A stretch of 5,923 bases of DNA from Methylobacter sp. (GTDB lineage Bacteria > Pseudomonadota > Gammaproteobacteria > Methylococcales > Methylomonadaceae), in assembly GCA_003158415.1 (NCBI GenBank), contig PMJA01000018.1:302-6224 (forward strand). The letters run 5' to 3'. Of the stretch, positions 5,804 through 5,923 are shown piece by piece. The position numbers and the translations under genes were made by a program. Numbering within the stretch: the stretch's first letter is position 1; each line of letters begins with the position of its first letter. The notes below the pieces were generated by a model. It saw only the letters and a program-made list of their open reading frames with translations, had not been told where the DNA came from and did not search any database.

Positions 5804-5923
5804 TTACTGGTTAGCATTTAGCAGATAATTGTGGGCTAGCGACAGCATTCCGCCGGAGATAGTTTTGGCGTTGAAGCCGTGCTGCAACAGGATGCGCGCC
5901 GCATAGTAAGCACGCTGACCGGA
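5804..5923 (-). CDS. C-terminal end of a rhodanese-domain protein, probably FAD-dependent NAD(P)-disulfide oxidoreductase (CoA-disulfide reductase type), cut by window edge
   Basis: The last 39 codons read SGQRAYYAARILLQHGF, NAKTISGGMLSLAHNYLL and NANQ before TAA. The pattern GQRAYYAARILLQHGF...ISGGM is the end of a rhodanese-like domain: the helix after the active-site loop, then the short strand and SGG turn. The long ILLQHGF version and the very short tail after SGG are what I know from pyridine nucleotide-disulfide oxidoreductases with a C-terminal rhodanese domain (CoA-disulfide or persulfide reductases). A stand-alone rhodanese or another fusion is possible, because the FAD/NAD part and the active-site cysteine lie outside the window. 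It probably heads, or is part of, the same transcript as the antiporter. Confidence 0.72.
   Translation of the reverse strand, partial: SGQRAYYAARILLQHGFNAKTISGGMLSLAHNYLLNANQ

Noticed and set aside
1..5923. CRISPR array, tRNA, rRNA or bacterial microcompartment genes linked to the GRE.
   Set aside because: No regularly spaced repeats, no RNA gene signatures and no shell-protein sequences are seen in the window; genes beyond the edges cannot be judged.

Overview
All genes in this window lie on the minus strand, so transcription runs from high to low coordinates. Base composition is moderate, with the antiporter gene visibly richer in GC than its neighbours. The gene families suggest a bacterium, plausibly an environmental beta- or gammaproteobacterium able to live without oxygen at least part of the time, since glycyl radical enzymes are destroyed by O2. 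This placement is inferred from gene content and repeat types and is weak.

Layout, in transcription order. (1) 5923-5804: last 39 codons of a gene whose product ends in a rhodanese-like domain, probably an FAD-dependent NAD(P)-disulfide oxidoreductase fused to rhodanese. (2) 5762-4668: a complete Ca2+/H+ antiporter of the CaCA/Cax family, preceded by a possible 10-codon leader ORF that overlaps its start. (3) 4647-4123: a four-helix membrane protein of unknown function, 20 bp behind the antiporter. These three genes look like one transcription unit. (4) 4122-3827: a 296-bp non-coding gap. It holds a 129-bp candidate miniature transposable element with terminal inverted repeats and a perfect 11-bp target duplication, which in turn contains an 18-bp hairpin repeat and a 17-bp tandem duplication. 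The rest of the gap is the upstream region of the next operon. (5) 3826-1394: an 810-residue glycyl radical enzyme (GRE). (6) 1393-1311: a spacer with a strong hairpin followed by a T-run, likely an attenuator or partial terminator. (7) 1310-144: a divergent phosphofructokinase-family protein. (8) 147-1: the first 49 codons of the radical-SAM activase for the GRE, coupled to the kinase gene through a 4-bp ATGA overlap.

The most interesting part is the GRE / kinase-like / activase operon. The GRE has an intact glycyl radical loop (Gly781) and a catalytic-loop cysteine (Cys443). However, the residue two after the cysteine, which is Glu in the known diol dehydratases, C-N and C-S lyases and arylacetate decarboxylases, is Gly here (Cys-Val-Gly-Ser). 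It also lacks the Cys-Cys pair of pyruvate formate-lyase. The kinase-like protein keeps the PFK fold signatures but has replaced several residues that in classical PFK bind Mg2+, nucleotide or fructose 6-phosphate. Because it sits between the GRE and its activase and is translationally coupled to the activase, it is probably part of the same pathway. Together they may be an uncharacterised radical pathway whose substrate or product is phosphorylated. The substrate cannot be read from the sequence.
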